64,000 nt of DNA, from the NCBI RefSeq assembly GCF_023923225.1, contig NZ_CP099489.1, forward strand, positions 1,426,001 to 1,490,000, given 5' to 3'. The translations under genes were made by a program, and so were the position numbers. The notes under the pieces were generated by a model, which was given only the letters and a program-made list of their open reading frames with translations, was not told the DNA's origin and did not search any database. Below, piece by piece: positions 7,576-16,025 of this stretch (position 1 is its first letter; each line of letters begins with the position of its first letter). The DNA comes from Ornithinimicrobium faecis (GTDB lineage Bacteria > Actinomycetota > Actinomycetes > Actinomycetales > Dermatophilaceae).

Positions 7576-8145
7576 TCAGCTTGAGCCGACGTCACCGCCG
7601 TCGATGAGCTCCCTGAGGAAGTCACCGAGGACCTGGGCGCTGGCGTCGACCAGATCCGGCCAGGCCATGGCTCCGGCGTCGGCGCTGTCCGAGACGTGCT
7701 TGATCAGGCGCACCGGGACCCCGAGGGCGTCGCACGCGAAGGCGACCGCATAGCCCTCCATGTCGACCAGGTCTGCCCTCGCCGCCAGCTGGTCGCGCAC
7801 CACCGGATCGGTCACGAAGGTGTCGCCGGAGGCCAGGACCGTGTCGTCGCCACCCTCCAGGGCCAACTCGTCGCGGGGGTCATAGCCGAGCGCTCGCAGC
7901 GACTCGGCGCTGATGTCGTGATTGATCACCCTCCCGGGCAGGAACAGCCCCTCCCGGTCCGGCCGCAGTGCGCCCGCCGTGCCGATGTTGAGGACCACCA
8001 GCCCGGTGCGGTCCGTCTCCATCAGGGCTTTGGTCACCGCGGTCGCCGCCGTGGTCTTCCCGATGCCGGTGATGATCACCGGCAGAGCCGGCGGGATGTG
8101 GGCGGCCTCCGCGCGGGTGGCACTGACGACGAGATAACGACTCAC
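7576..8145 (-). CDS. Nucleosidase of the MTA/SAH nucleosidase-phosphorylase superfamily
   Basis: The 189-residue product shows the purine nucleoside phosphorylase fold: ITGIGKTTAA near residue 25, NIGTAGAL near 55, the substrate-binding DMEGYAVAFAC near 125 and the terminal acid region HVSDSAD. These correspond to MTAN residues that hold the ribose and protonate the base. It is shorter than canonical MTAN (about 230 residues). It likely cleaves a nucleoside such as methylthioadenosine or a futalosine-like compound; which one cannot be told. Start is GTG 8145. Confidence 0.78.
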   Translation of the reverse strand: MSRYLVVSATRAEAAHIPPALPVIITGIGKTTAATAVTKALMETDRTGLVVLNIGTAGALRPDREGLFLPGRVINHDISAESLRALGYDPRDELALEGGDDTVLASGDTFVTDPVVRDQLAARADLVDMEGYAVAFACDALGVPVRLIKHVSDSADAGAMAWPDLVDASAQVLGDFLRELIDGGDVGSS

Positions 8146-8251
8146 ACCACGATCCTAGAGATGAGGGTCACGCTGCTCGCCCTCGCCGTGGAACTGCAGG
8201 GGGACGTGACCCGTTGAAGACTGGTGTCATCACCCGACGTCAGGAGAGACC

Positions 8252-8914
8252 ATGGGTTTGCTGGACAACGTGAAGAAGGCCGCCAACGCGGCCAAGGAGC
8301 AGGCCGGAGAGCTGGCTGGCAAGCACGGCGACAAGATCGACCGCGCCATCGACAAGGGTGGGTCGATGATCGACCAGCGCACGCACGGCAAGTACAGCGA
8401 CAAGATCGTCAAGGCTCAGGGCGCTGCTCGCAACGCCGCCGACAAGGTGGCTGGGGAGGCCGGACCGGCCGCAGGCTCGAGTGCCCAGGGCCCTGTGTCG
8501 CCTCCACCCGGCACGGGAACGCCGCCCCCACCTCCGCCGCCGGGCGCCGGAACGCCTGCACCACCACCCCCGCCTCCGCCGCCCGCTTCGGCAGCGCTCA
8601 CCAGCCCGGTCCGCGAGTTTGTTGACGCGGTCAACGCCCACGACGAGACGGCCTTCCTGGACAGCTTCGGGGACACCGGAGTGGTGGACGACTGGGGCCG
8701 AGAGTTCGTCGGTCGCGAGGCCATCAAGGAGTGGAGCGACAAGGAGTTCATCGGCGCGAACGGGACCATGGATGTGCAACAGGTGACAGACACCGGAGGT
8801 CAGGTCAGGGTGGTGGCCGACTGGCGCAGCACCCACGCAAACGGCCTGTCCGAGTTCACCTTCGACACAGCCGGCCACACCATCAACCGGATGACGATCC
8901 GCGGAGCCCACTGA
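8252..8914 (+). CDS. Rv0909-like antitoxin domain fused through a polyproline linker to a SnoaL-like domain
   Basis: Residues 1-60 (MGLLDNVKKAANAAKEQ, later KIDRAIDKG and HGKYSDKIVKA) match the small helical MT0933/Rv0909-type antitoxin family. Residues about 80-118 are a proline/glycine linker with runs of up to eight prolines. Residues about 120-220 (FVDAVNAHDETAFLDSFG, then VADWRSTHANG) match the NTF2-like SnoaL fold. In mycobacteria Rv0909 is a separate protein paired with a START-fold toxin, which is not seen nearby. An AGGAGAG ribosome binding site precedes ATG 8252. The function is unknown; the fusion could be a self-contained regulator or toxin-antitoxin derivative. Confidence 0.72.
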   Translation: MGLLDNVKKAANAAKEQAGELAGKHGDKIDRAIDKGGSMIDQRTHGKYSDKIVKAQGAARNAADKVAGEAGPAAGSSAQGPVSPPPGTGTPPPPPPPGAGTPAPPPPPPPPASAALTSPVREFVDAVNAHDETAFLDSFGDTGVVDDWGREFVGREAIKEWSDKEFIGANGTMDVQQVTDTGGQVRVVADWRSTHANGLSEFTFDTAGHTINRMTIRGAH

Positions 8915-8972
8915 CGGCATACGGCCGGCTAACTGGTGGCGGAAGAGGTGACCGCGGGCGCTGACTGAGTCC

Positions 8973-9788
8973 ATGATCTGGATCTGCGAGACCTGCGCCG
9001 TCGAGACAGCCGACCTGGAGACCCCGCCGGAGATCTGTGCGATCTGCGACGACGAGCGCCAGTGGGTGCCCGAGGGTGGGTCCCGGTGGACGAGTGTGGA
9101 GAAGCAGCGGGAGAACGGCACGCGCATCGTGATCAGCGAGGTCGAGCCCGAACTGTGGGGCCTGCGCGCCGAGCCGTCGATCGGCATCGGCCAGCAGACG
9201 ATGGTCGTGCGCACCCCAGAGGGGACGATCCTGTTCGACTGCGTTGGCTACATCGACGACGCCGCGGTGGAGTTCGTCCGCGGCCTCGGGCCGACCCTGG
9301 CCATCGCCGCCAGCCACCCGCACATGTATGGCGTGCAGACCGAGTGGGCCGCCGCCCTCGACGTGCCGGTGCTGGTCGCCGAGCGCGACCGGGAGTGGGT
9401 GCGCCGGCCCGAGCGGGTGGAGTTCTATGACGACCGGCGTGACGTCGCGACCGGTGTCACGCTGCACCGGGTCGGCGGGCACTTCCGCGGCCAGGCCGTC
9501 CTGGAGTGGGCGACCGGCAATGACGGCAAGGGCGTGCTGCTCGCGGGGGACGCGATCTTCACCAACCCGGACCGCAAGACGGTCAGCTTCATGCGCAGCT
9601 ATCCCAACCGGCTCCCGCTGTCCGGCAACGTGGTCCAGCGCCTGGCTGCGCAGGTGGAGGAACTGCACTTCGACCGGCTCTACAACAACTTCGGCGCGGT
9701 GGTGCCGCAGGACGCCCAGGCGATCATCCGCTATTCCGCCGACCGGCACACTGCCTGGGTGCGCGGAGACCACGACGACCTGACCTGA
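8973..9788 (+). CDS. MBL-fold metallo-hydrolase with N-terminal zinc ribbon
   Basis: The 271-residue product has an N-terminal rubredoxin-like knuckle pair, CETC at about 5-8 and CAIC at about 24-27, followed by a metallo-beta-lactamase-like domain. The usual HxHxDH motif is reduced to SHPHMYG. GGHFRGQAV and LLAGDAIF supply further metal-ligand-like residues, so metal binding may be altered. It is probably a cytosolic hydrolase or flavin-independent relative. It stands between single genes, with a nearly leaderless ATG. Confidence 0.75.
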   Translation: MIWICETCAVETADLETPPEICAICDDERQWVPEGGSRWTSVEKQRENGTRIVISEVEPELWGLRAEPSIGIGQQTMVVRTPEGTILFDCVGYIDDAAVEFVRGLGPTLAIAASHPHMYGVQTEWAAALDVPVLVAERDREWVRRPERVEFYDDRRDVATGVTLHRVGGHFRGQAVLEWATGNDGKGVLLAGDAIFTNPDRKTVSFMRSYPNRLPLSGNVVQRLAAQVEELHFDRLYNNFGAVVPQDAQAIIRYSADRHTAWVRGDHDDLT

Positions 9789-9803
9789 TCAGGTGCGTGA
9801 CGG

Positions 9804-9809
9804 CATACT
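9804..9809 (+). promoter_or_regulatory. Candidate -10 box for a leaderless transcript
   Basis: CATACT, part of the recurring GGCATAC motif, ends six bases before ATG 9816, and no Shine-Dalgarno sequence is present. Confidence 0.4.
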
Positions 9810-9815
9810 CAGACC

Positions 9816-10952
9816 ATGACGCAATGGGCCATGTCCTATGACTGGGCCGGACCGCTGGGCGAGGACCAGATTGCCCACCTGCAGGCCGTCGTGGACGCCA
9901 CCGACCCCGCTGTGCTCGCGGCCGTCGAGCGGTGGCTGGCCGTGCTGGACCGGGACTCGGTGCGCGACCTGCCCGGAGAGGTTTATGGCGACGGCGGGGC
10001 CACGGTCACGGTCGGTCGCGAGGTCGCCGGCCAGCTCGCGGTGTCCCTGCGCTCGGGCGGGCAGGACGCCTTCGACTCGATCTCGTTCTCGGCCGACTCG
10101 CTGCACGACGCGGTCACCGACGGTGGTGGGGCGGCGATCCGGTGGGTGGAACTGCCCTACGAGCCGGCGATCGCAGGTGCAGACAGTGTGGCCGACGACG
10201 CGCACATGATCTCGATGCTGCCGTGTCCGGACATCGATGAGATCGAGCGGTTCTGGACCGCGCTCGGGCTGCGGGTGACCTATCGGCAGAGGCGCCCCAA
10301 CCCCTATCTCGCCCTGGGGCTGGGTGGGATCGACCTGCACTACTACGGCCTGCCGGGGCACGACCCCGAGCAGAGCCACTCCACGTGCGGGATCGTCGTG
10401 TCGGACACAGAGCCGCTGCACGCGCGGTTCGCCAAAGGGTTCCGGGCGGCGTTCGGCACGATCCCGCAGAGCGGTGCGCCGCGCATGACGCGTCCGCGGC
10501 GGCGCACCAACAACGACGGCCTCAGCGGGTTCTCCGTCATCGACCCGGCCGGCAACTGGATCCGGGTGTCCCGGCGGCCATTGACGGGTCGGGAGTCACG
10601 CAGCGATGACGACCGGGGCATATTGCCCTCCGTCGACGGCGCCCCGCTGGCCCGGGCCCTGGAAAACGCTGTCGTGCTGGGGGACTCGCGCGGTGACGCC
10701 CAGCAGGCCCACAAGATCCTGGCTGGTGCCCTGGGTCGTGCGCAGGACGCTGCGGTGGGGGAACACGCCTCTGCCCTGGCCTATCTCGCTGAGTTGCGCG
10801 TGCGTCTCGGTGACCATGACGGCGCTCGGGCCGCGGTCGCGGAGCTCACCGCCCTCGCAGAGCGTGACGGACTGACGCAGCAGGATCGTGCTGCCGTGGA
10901 GACTGCGCGGCGCGAGGTGGCAGAGCTGGACCTGTCGGTGGGGGAGACGTAG
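9816..10952 (+). CDS. Three-part protein with central VOC (glyoxalase/bleomycin-resistance) domain
   Basis: The 378-residue product has an N-terminal domain of about 125 residues of unrecognised family (YDWAGPLGEDQIAHLQ). A VOC fold follows (HMISMLPCPDIDEIERFWTA, then GFSVIDPAGNWIRVSRR) over about residues 128-255. A helical C-terminal part (about 270-375) has TPR-like alanine-rich repeats. VOC domains bind metal or small ligands in resistance or isomerase proteins. The combination suggests a ligand-binding or resistance protein. Its stop is followed after two bases by the kinase gene start, so the two are probably co-transcribed. Confidence 0.7.
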   Translation: MTQWAMSYDWAGPLGEDQIAHLQAVVDATDPAVLAAVERWLAVLDRDSVRDLPGEVYGDGGATVTVGREVAGQLAVSLRSGGQDAFDSISFSADSLHDAVTDGGGAAIRWVELPYEPAIAGADSVADDAHMISMLPCPDIDEIERFWTALGLRVTYRQRRPNPYLALGLGGIDLHYYGLPGHDPEQSHSTCGIVVSDTEPLHARFAKGFRAAFGTIPQSGAPRMTRPRRRTNNDGLSGFSVIDPAGNWIRVSRRPLTGRESRSDDDRGILPSVDGAPLARALENAVVLGDSRGDAQQAHKILAGALGRAQDAAVGEHASALAYLAELRVRLGDHDGARAAVAELTALAERDGLTQQDRAAVETARREVAELDLSVGET

Positions 10953-10954
10953 GC

Positions 10955-11617
10955 GTGGAACTGCTGGCCCGCGGGCGCGATGCCGAGGTCTTTGGCCTCG
11001 ACGAGCACACGGTGCTGCGCCGCTTCCGCGGCCCGCGTGACCTGCGGTGGGAGGTGGCCGCGATGGAGGCTGCCCGCGACGCCGGCCTCCCGGTGCCCGC
11101 GGTCCACGAGATCAGGCCGGACGCGATGGTGCTGGAACGGATCCACGGGCCCACGATGCTGGAGGCACTGCTCGCCGACCCCGGCAGTGCGCAGGCGCAT
11201 GCCGTCACCCTCGCCGAGTTGCACCTGCGGCTCGGGCAGATCACCGCACCGGACGGGATGTCGACCCCGGTGGGTGCCGGGGAGTCCCTGGTGCACCTGG
11301 ACCTGCACCCGGGCAACGTGATCCTCGGCAGTGCGCCCACGATCATTGACTGGACCAACGCTGGGCGCGGACCAGTGAGCGCTGACCCGGCCACCTGCTG
11401 GCTGCTCACCCGGGTCGTGCAGGTGGAGGCGCCCGCCGCTCCGACGGCTGAGTTCACGGTCGCGGTCGGCACCTTCGTCGAGACCTTCCTCGACTGCTTC
11501 GACCTGCCGGACCTGCTCGAGCAACTGCCAGCGGTCGGTCGGGCCAGGCTGCACGACGTCAACCTCACGCCGGAGGAGCAGGAGCGGATCAGGGCCTTCC
11601 TCGACGACCCGTGGTGA
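10955..11617 (+). CDS. Aminoglycoside phosphotransferase-like kinase
   Basis: This protein-kinase-fold enzyme of 220 residues has a truncated N-lobe but intact catalytic features: VHLDLHPGNVIL, matching HxDxxxxN, near residue 115, and the metal-binding IIDWTNA near 130. Family members phosphorylate small alcohols, antibiotics or sugars. The start is GTG, two bases after the preceding VOC gene. It is shorter than true aminoglycoside kinases (about 260 residues), so antibiotic resistance should not be assumed. Confidence 0.8.
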   Translation: MELLARGRDAEVFGLDEHTVLRRFRGPRDLRWEVAAMEAARDAGLPVPAVHEIRPDAMVLERIHGPTMLEALLADPGSAQAHAVTLAELHLRLGQITAPDGMSTPVGAGESLVHLDLHPGNVILGSAPTIIDWTNAGRGPVSADPATCWLLTRVVQVEAPAAPTAEFTVAVGTFVETFLDCFDLPDLLEQLPAVGRARLHDVNLTPEEQERIRAFLDDPW

Positions 11618-11659
11618 GGCAGGTTCGGTGCACGCTCATCAGATGGCAGCATCGGGCGG

Positions 11660-12568
11660 GTGAACAACGCGACCCAGCCCCCGCAGAGCCCGCCCGCCAT
11701 CCGCGAGCGAGGGCTGCGTGCCGCCACGGACCTGGCGCGTGCCCAAGGCCTGGGAGACGTTGTGCCACAGGTTCTTTCCGATCGCGGGTCGCTGATGGTG
11801 CGACTGCCCGGCACGGGGCTGGTTGCCCGCGTCTGCACCCACACCGGCGCCCAGCGCCGCGACCCCGGTTGGTGGTTGGGACAGGAGGTCGCCGTGGGCC
11901 GGATCGCGCAGGAGGCAGGTGCCCTCGTGGTGCCGCCGGCCCCGGAGGCCGGGCCACACGAGGTGGACGGCCTGTGGATCTCTCTCTGGACCGATCTGGG
12001 GGATCAGGACAGCCGGGCCACCCCCGAGGAGTCCGCCGCCGCGCTGGCCGAGTGGCACCGCGTGCTGGGCGACGCAGGCCAGGACCTGCCGGTCATGCCG
12101 ATCGTCCACGCGATGATCACCGAACCGCTGGAGTATGCCGAGAGGCTGGGTCACCTCGACCCCGTCACCCGTGCAGCACTCACCCGGGAGCACGAGGAGG
12201 CGCTCGCCGCCGTCGAGGGACTGGGCACCCGCCAGGTGCTCCTGCACGGCGACGCCCACCGCGGCAACCTGCTGCGCGACGCAGACGGGCTCTGGCGGTG
12301 GAACGACCTGGAGGAGGCCTGCAGGGGCCCCATCGAGTGGGACCTCGCGATCCTGGGCTCCACCCCCGATGAGGAGACGGGGGCAGCCGCGCTCACGGCA
12401 TACGGCCAGATCACTGGCACCCCGGTGCCGTCGCAGGAGGAGCTGGCCCCCTGGTTGCGGCTGCGCACCCTCGAGGGAACCGCCTGGCTGATCGGCTGCT
12501 CAGTGACCTTCCCGGAGCGCTATGCCGAGCCGGCCCGCCGTGCCATCGACGAGCTGATCCGCGGCTGA
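11660..12568 (+). CDS. Phosphotransferase (APH/choline kinase-like)
   Basis: The 302-residue product has a complete APH fold. LLHGDAHRGNLL (HxDxxxxN) lies near residue 195 and WNDLEEACRGPIEWDLAIL, with the DFG-equivalent aspartate, near 215. It follows another kinase of the same superfamily, from which it is quite diverged, after 42 bp. The natural substrate is unknown. It runs convergently into a small membrane protein gene. Confidence 0.85.
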   Translation: MNNATQPPQSPPAIRERGLRAATDLARAQGLGDVVPQVLSDRGSLMVRLPGTGLVARVCTHTGAQRRDPGWWLGQEVAVGRIAQEAGALVVPPAPEAGPHEVDGLWISLWTDLGDQDSRATPEESAAALAEWHRVLGDAGQDLPVMPIVHAMITEPLEYAERLGHLDPVTRAALTREHEEALAAVEGLGTRQVLLHGDAHRGNLLRDADGLWRWNDLEEACRGPIEWDLAILGSTPDEETGAAALTAYGQITGTPVPSQEELAPWLRLRTLEGTAWLIGCSVTFPERYAEPARRAIDELIRG

Positions 12569-12578
12569 GGGCGGCACA

Positions 12579-12860
12579 TCACGACGTCCGGCGCCGCCAC
12601 CACACGAGCAGGAGCACGGCGGAGATGATGCCCGGCACCATGTGCACCGCGAGCACGCCGATCAGGGACGGACCGCCCCAGTCAGCGGAGTAGTCCGAAG
12701 GGTCGCCGAAGTCGACCAGGAACGGCTCGACCGCGGCGCGCAGGACGAGATAGACGCCGAGCGCCACGAGCACAGCGGTCAGCGCCCGGCGCCACAGCGG
12801 GCGCTGCGGTGTGCTCTCGGCTCGGGAGGTGGCTGTGGGTCTGCGGTCTGGTTGCGCCAT
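12579..12860 (-). CDS. Small membrane protein with two helices
   Basis: The 93-residue product has a polar N-terminus and two hydrophobic segments (about residues 25-45 and 60-85), and ends in a basic WWRRRTS. No family was recognised. ATG 12860 is preferred to an upstream start at 12896 because the extra residues are not membrane-like and the gap to the neighbour is short. Confidence 0.6.
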   Translation of the reverse strand: MAQPDRRPTATSRAESTPQRPLWRRALTAVLVALGVYLVLRAAVEPFLVDFGDPSDYSADWGGPSLIGVLAVHMVPGIISAVLLLVWWRRRTS

Positions 12861-12936
12861 GTCTCGAACGTAGGAGTTGCCCCCGGGCCGGAGCATCCAT
12901 CGGAGGTATCGATGCCGGTCCGTCGTAGGTATCGCG

Positions 12937-13770
12937 CTATTGCTCGGGCGCGGAGTCTCGCCCGAGGGTCCTGGCGAAGTCCCCCGGCGTGTGCCCGGTC
13001 ACCCGCCGGAAGTCGCGGGTGAGGTGTGCCTGGTCGGTGTAGCCGAGGTTGGCGGCGAGGTCGGCGAGGGTCTGCGTCCCGTGCTTCAGGTGATGCGTGG
13101 CCTCGTGCAGCCGGCGCCGTTGGATCAACCACTTGGGGGTCAGCCCCAGGAAGCGGCCGGTCAGACGCTGCAGGGCGCGCTCGGAGAGACCCAACCGGTC
13201 GACGAGCTGGGTGACGCTGAGCAGGTCCGGGTCGGACTCGACGGTCTGCACGACGGTGTTGAGCAGGGCGCCGTCGGCACTCAGCGGAAGGGCGGCCTCC
13301 ACCCGCTGCTCCACCTCCCGCAGGGCTGCGGCGTGCCGGTCCGGATTGCCGGGGTCGGGTGCCATCAGCTCGCGCACGGTCGGGACCAGGTGGGCCAGGT
13401 GCGCGAACTCGGTGAGGTCCCGGTGGGTGTCGACCAGGGCCGACACGTCACCTGCCGCGACGGCGGTGCCGGCACCGGGCTGCAGCATGAGGCCGACGCC
13501 CCAGCCGCGGCCCTGCAGCGTCACCGTGGACAGCCCGCGGGCCACGCCGTAGAAGCGCGCGTAGTCCTGGGCGATCACGATCAGGCAGGTCGGATACTGC
13601 AGCACCTGCTCGACCACCGGTGTGCCCTCCGGCAGGTCCCACACCGGGATCCAGTAGTGCCGAACCAACGGCTGCAGGTGCTCTGGAGGCGGATAGCGGT
13701 GGACCGGCGGCGCCAGCCGAGCCCGCTCGGTGAGGCGCGCGCGGTCGATCGGGTGGGAGGAGTCTGGCAC
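12937..13770 (-). CDS. AraC family transcriptional regulator
   Basis: The 277-residue product has an N-terminal DUF6597-like sensing domain (PPPEHLQPLVRHYWIPVWDL) and a C-terminal AraC double helix-turn-helix (LSERALQRLTGRFLGLTPKW, then LADLAANLGYTDQAHLTRDF). GTG 13770 is chosen because longer readings run into the divergent DinB-like gene, 51 bp away. It probably regulates that neighbour and itself. The inducer is unknown. Confidence 0.87.
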   Translation of the reverse strand: MPDSSHPIDRARLTERARLAPPVHRYPPPEHLQPLVRHYWIPVWDLPEGTPVVEQVLQYPTCLIVIAQDYARFYGVARGLSTVTLQGRGWGVGLMLQPGAGTAVAAGDVSALVDTHRDLTEFAHLAHLVPTVRELMAPDPGNPDRHAAALREVEQRVEAALPLSADGALLNTVVQTVESDPDLLSVTQLVDRLGLSERALQRLTGRFLGLTPKWLIQRRRLHEATHHLKHGTQTLADLAANLGYTDQAHLTRDFRRVTGHTPGDFARTLGRDSAPEQ

Positions 13771-13821
13771 CTGTCGGATTATTGCAAGCCACGAGCCCTC
13801 CGCGGGCGGCACCATGGGGTC

Positions 13822-14382
13822 ATGACCGACACGAACACCCTGACCACCGACAACACCACGACCTATCACGAGCGGGCTGCGGCCATCGCCGACCTGCTGT
13901 CCACGACCACTGCCTGGGAGGACCCCACCCCGTGCGAGGGGTGGACGGTCCGCGACCTGGTGGAGCACCTCATCGTGACCCAGCGGGACTTCCTGGTCGA
14001 GCGCGAGCTGGAGGTCCCGACCGTGTCCCTGGCCGATCCGCAGCGAGCCTGGGCCGAGCACACCGAGGCCGTCCTGGCGCTGCTCGAGGACCCGTCGGTC
14101 GGCCCACGCGAGTATGACGGCCACTTCGGGCGCACCACCATCGGCGCCACGATGGCCTCCTTCTATGGCTGGGACCTGCTCGTGCACCGCTGGGACCTGG
14201 CGCGCTCCCTGGGCACCGACGAGCAGTTCACGCAGGAGGAGCTGGACCAGATCGAGGCCGCTCTCGCCGGCTTCGGGGACGCCCTCTATGGCCCTGGCAT
14301 CTGTGCCGCGCCGGTCGAGGTGGCCGAGAGCGAGTCACGTCAGGTGCGGCTGCTGGCCCGTCTGGGGCGCGACGCCCGCTGA
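13822..14382 (+). CDS. Mycothiol maleylpyruvate isomerase/DinB-like protein (TIGR03086 type)
   Basis: This four-helix DinB-fold protein of 186 residues carries the actinobacterial signature TPCEGWTVRDLVEHLI near residue 40 and GWDLLVHRWDLAR near 125. The histidines are the usual metal ligands of mycothiol-dependent enzymes. Its exact reaction is unknown. It is transcribed divergently from an AraC regulator, its likely controller, and is followed after 33 bp by a glycosyltransferase. Confidence 0.85.
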   Translation: MTDTNTLTTDNTTTYHERAAAIADLLSTTTAWEDPTPCEGWTVRDLVEHLIVTQRDFLVERELEVPTVSLADPQRAWAEHTEAVLALLEDPSVGPREYDGHFGRTTIGATMASFYGWDLLVHRWDLARSLGTDEQFTQEELDQIEAALAGFGDALYGPGICAAPVEVAESESRQVRLLARLGRDAR

Positions 14383-14403
14383 CGGTGGCTGCGCATGGTG
14401 CCG

Positions 14404-14409
14404 GACAAT
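14404..14409 (+). promoter_or_regulatory. Candidate -10 box for a leaderless transcript
   Basis: GACAAT ends six bases before ATG 14416. The spacing matches other leaderless candidates in this window and supports that start. Confidence 0.35.
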
Positions 14410-14415
14410 GGCTCC

Positions 14416-15627
14416 ATGCGCATAGCGATCCTTGCGGCGGGAAGCCGCGGTGACTACCTGCCAACCCTCGCCGTCGCTCGTGGCCTGCACGCGCGCGGTC
14501 ACGAGGTCGGCGTCACAGCCACCAGCGACTATGTGCCGACCGTCGAGGGTGCTGGGGTCCGCGCCGAGGAGGTTGCGGTCGACCTGATGGGCTATTACCG
14601 CGACCACGCGCTGCGCAACGGGATGCCGACCGGGCTGATGGGCCAGATGGACCTGCTTGGGGAGGTGGCCAAGGTGATGGCGCCCGCGGTCCGGGAGACC
14701 CTGACGGACCTGTGGCCGCGGTATGACGGAGTGGTCACCACCGCGATGAGCGCCGCCTGGCCGGGGCTCATCGCGGGACCGCGCAAGCCGCAGGTGCTGA
14801 TGATGTTCCTGGCCGCGGTGCCCTCGGTCTGGGGCGATGCCAGCCTCTATGCCGAGCGAGAGGGCCGCTCGATCCACAACCTGGTCTCGGGCCTGCGGGC
14901 GATGGGGCCGTCGGCCAAGCTGGTCACCTCCGACACCACAGCGACCAGCCGGGAGCGACTGCGCGGCCTGATCCAGATGTCGACCGCGCCGGCGTTTGTG
15001 GCCAACAGCGCCCAGATCGTCACCCCGCGGAGGATCGGTGGACGGCAGCTCCGCGCCACCGGCTATCCCTTCCTGGACCTGCCGGCCGAACTGCCGGTCG
15101 ACGTCGCCGAGTTCCTCGACCACGGGCCGGACCCGGTCTATGTCGGTCTCGGATCGCACACGGTGCCTGCCGTGCGCGATGCGCTCGCGCACACTGTGGC
15201 CGCTGCCCTCGAGCTCGGACACCGAGTGATCGTGCAGCGCGGCTCGGGGCTGGAGGATCTCGAGCACGACGACCGCGTGCTGTTCGTCGACGACGTGCCG
15301 CACGAGCTGCTGTTCCCGCGGGTTGCTGCCGTGGTCCATCACGGGGGCGCTGGCACCACGGCCCAGGCGCTGCGCGCAGGGGTGCCCCAGGTGGTGCTGC
15401 CGTTCACGATGGACCAGCCATTCTTTGCCCGCCGCGTCCACGAGATCGGCGTCGGGTCCGCCCCCGTGTCCACGGTCGAGGCCTCCACCGCGCGGCTAGA
15501 GGCCGCCCTCAACGAGGCACTCGCCCCAGAGGTGTGCGCTCGCGCTCGGTCCGTCGCTCGGGTCGTCCAGGGCGAGGACGGCGTCGGCGGAGCGGTCGCG
15601 GTGATCGAGCAGGGGCTGGGGGCCTGA
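14416..15627 (+). CDS. GT-B glycosyltransferase (MGT/UGT type)
   Basis: The 403-residue product starts with RIAILAAGSRGDYLPTLAVARGL, the acceptor-side Rossmann loop of macrolide-type glycosyltransferases. It ends with the nucleotide-sugar motif HHGGAGTTAQALRAGVPQV near residue 310 and a DQPFFARRV segment. Such enzymes decorate sterols, macrolides or lipids with UDP-sugars. An upstream in-frame ATG (14395) would add seven residues; 14416 fits the fold start better. The acceptor is not predictable, and no resistance gene is adjacent. Confidence 0.87.
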   Translation: MRIAILAAGSRGDYLPTLAVARGLHARGHEVGVTATSDYVPTVEGAGVRAEEVAVDLMGYYRDHALRNGMPTGLMGQMDLLGEVAKVMAPAVRETLTDLWPRYDGVVTTAMSAAWPGLIAGPRKPQVLMMFLAAVPSVWGDASLYAEREGRSIHNLVSGLRAMGPSAKLVTSDTTATSRERLRGLIQMSTAPAFVANSAQIVTPRRIGGRQLRATGYPFLDLPAELPVDVAEFLDHGPDPVYVGLGSHTVPAVRDALAHTVAAALELGHRVIVQRGSGLEDLEHDDRVLFVDDVPHELLFPRVAAVVHHGGAGTTAQALRAGVPQVVLPFTMDQPFFARRVHEIGVGSAPVSTVEASTARLEAALNEALAPEVCARARSVARVVQGEDGVGGAVAVIEQGLGA

Positions 15628-15678
15628 CGGCTCAGGACGGCTAGACCCCGCGACGCACTGAGCGCCGATGGGGCAGTA

Positions 15679-15698
15679 TGTGTACACAGTGATACACA
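15679..15698. promoter_or_regulatory. Palindromic operator upstream of the broken antitoxin gene
   Basis: TGTGTACACA is a perfect 10-bp palindrome, and TGTGTA is also mirrored by TACACA at 15693-15698 with an eight-base gap. Toxin-antitoxin loci are usually self-regulated through such sites just before the antitoxin start. Confidence 0.5.
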
Positions 15699-15714
15699 GC
15701 TCCTGGGGGTTGTC

Positions 15715-15962
15715 GTGACAACATCGGTAGGCATCCGCGAGTTCCGCGCTGGGTTGGCTGACTTCATCACCGCGGCCGAGCCGGTGGCGGTGACGCGTCA
15801 TGGGGTCACGGTGGGATGGTTATACCGACGCCAGTTGACCGTGATGCCCAGGTGGCTTCCCTGCGTTCAGCCGCGGCCCTCCTCGACACCGTGCTGGCCG
15901 AGCAGGGCGTGGACACCGATGAGGTGGTCGCCGAGTTCGCGACCGCACGCCGAGACGCGTGA
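15715..15962 (+). pseudogene. Phd/YefM-family antitoxin, frameshifted
   Basis: The frame from GTG 15715 gives an N-terminus typical of Phd-like antitoxins (VGIREFRAGLADFITAAEPVAVTRHGVTVGW). At about 15820-15826 the coding potential jumps by one base into IPTPVDRDAQVASLRSAAAL and continues to the TGA at 15960, the expected C-terminal half. One missing base near the TTATA explains it. No toxin gene follows; the next gene is lysA on the other strand. The locus is either a decayed antitoxin or contains a sequencing error. Confidence 0.65.
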
Positions 15963-16025
15963 GCCGGCCGCCGCCCCGATCTGGACGGCGGAGGCGCCAA
16001 GGACGTCACTGAAGGAATCTCGGCG

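Noticed and set aside
10955..12568. Aminoglycoside resistance genes
   Set aside because: Both proteins have only the general APH fold, and nothing in the sequence or neighbourhood points to antibiotic substrates.
12877..13821. Upstream extension of the DinB-like gene frame
   Set aside because: It overlaps the AraC regulator on the other strand and has no protein-like pattern; ATG 13822 is the domain start.
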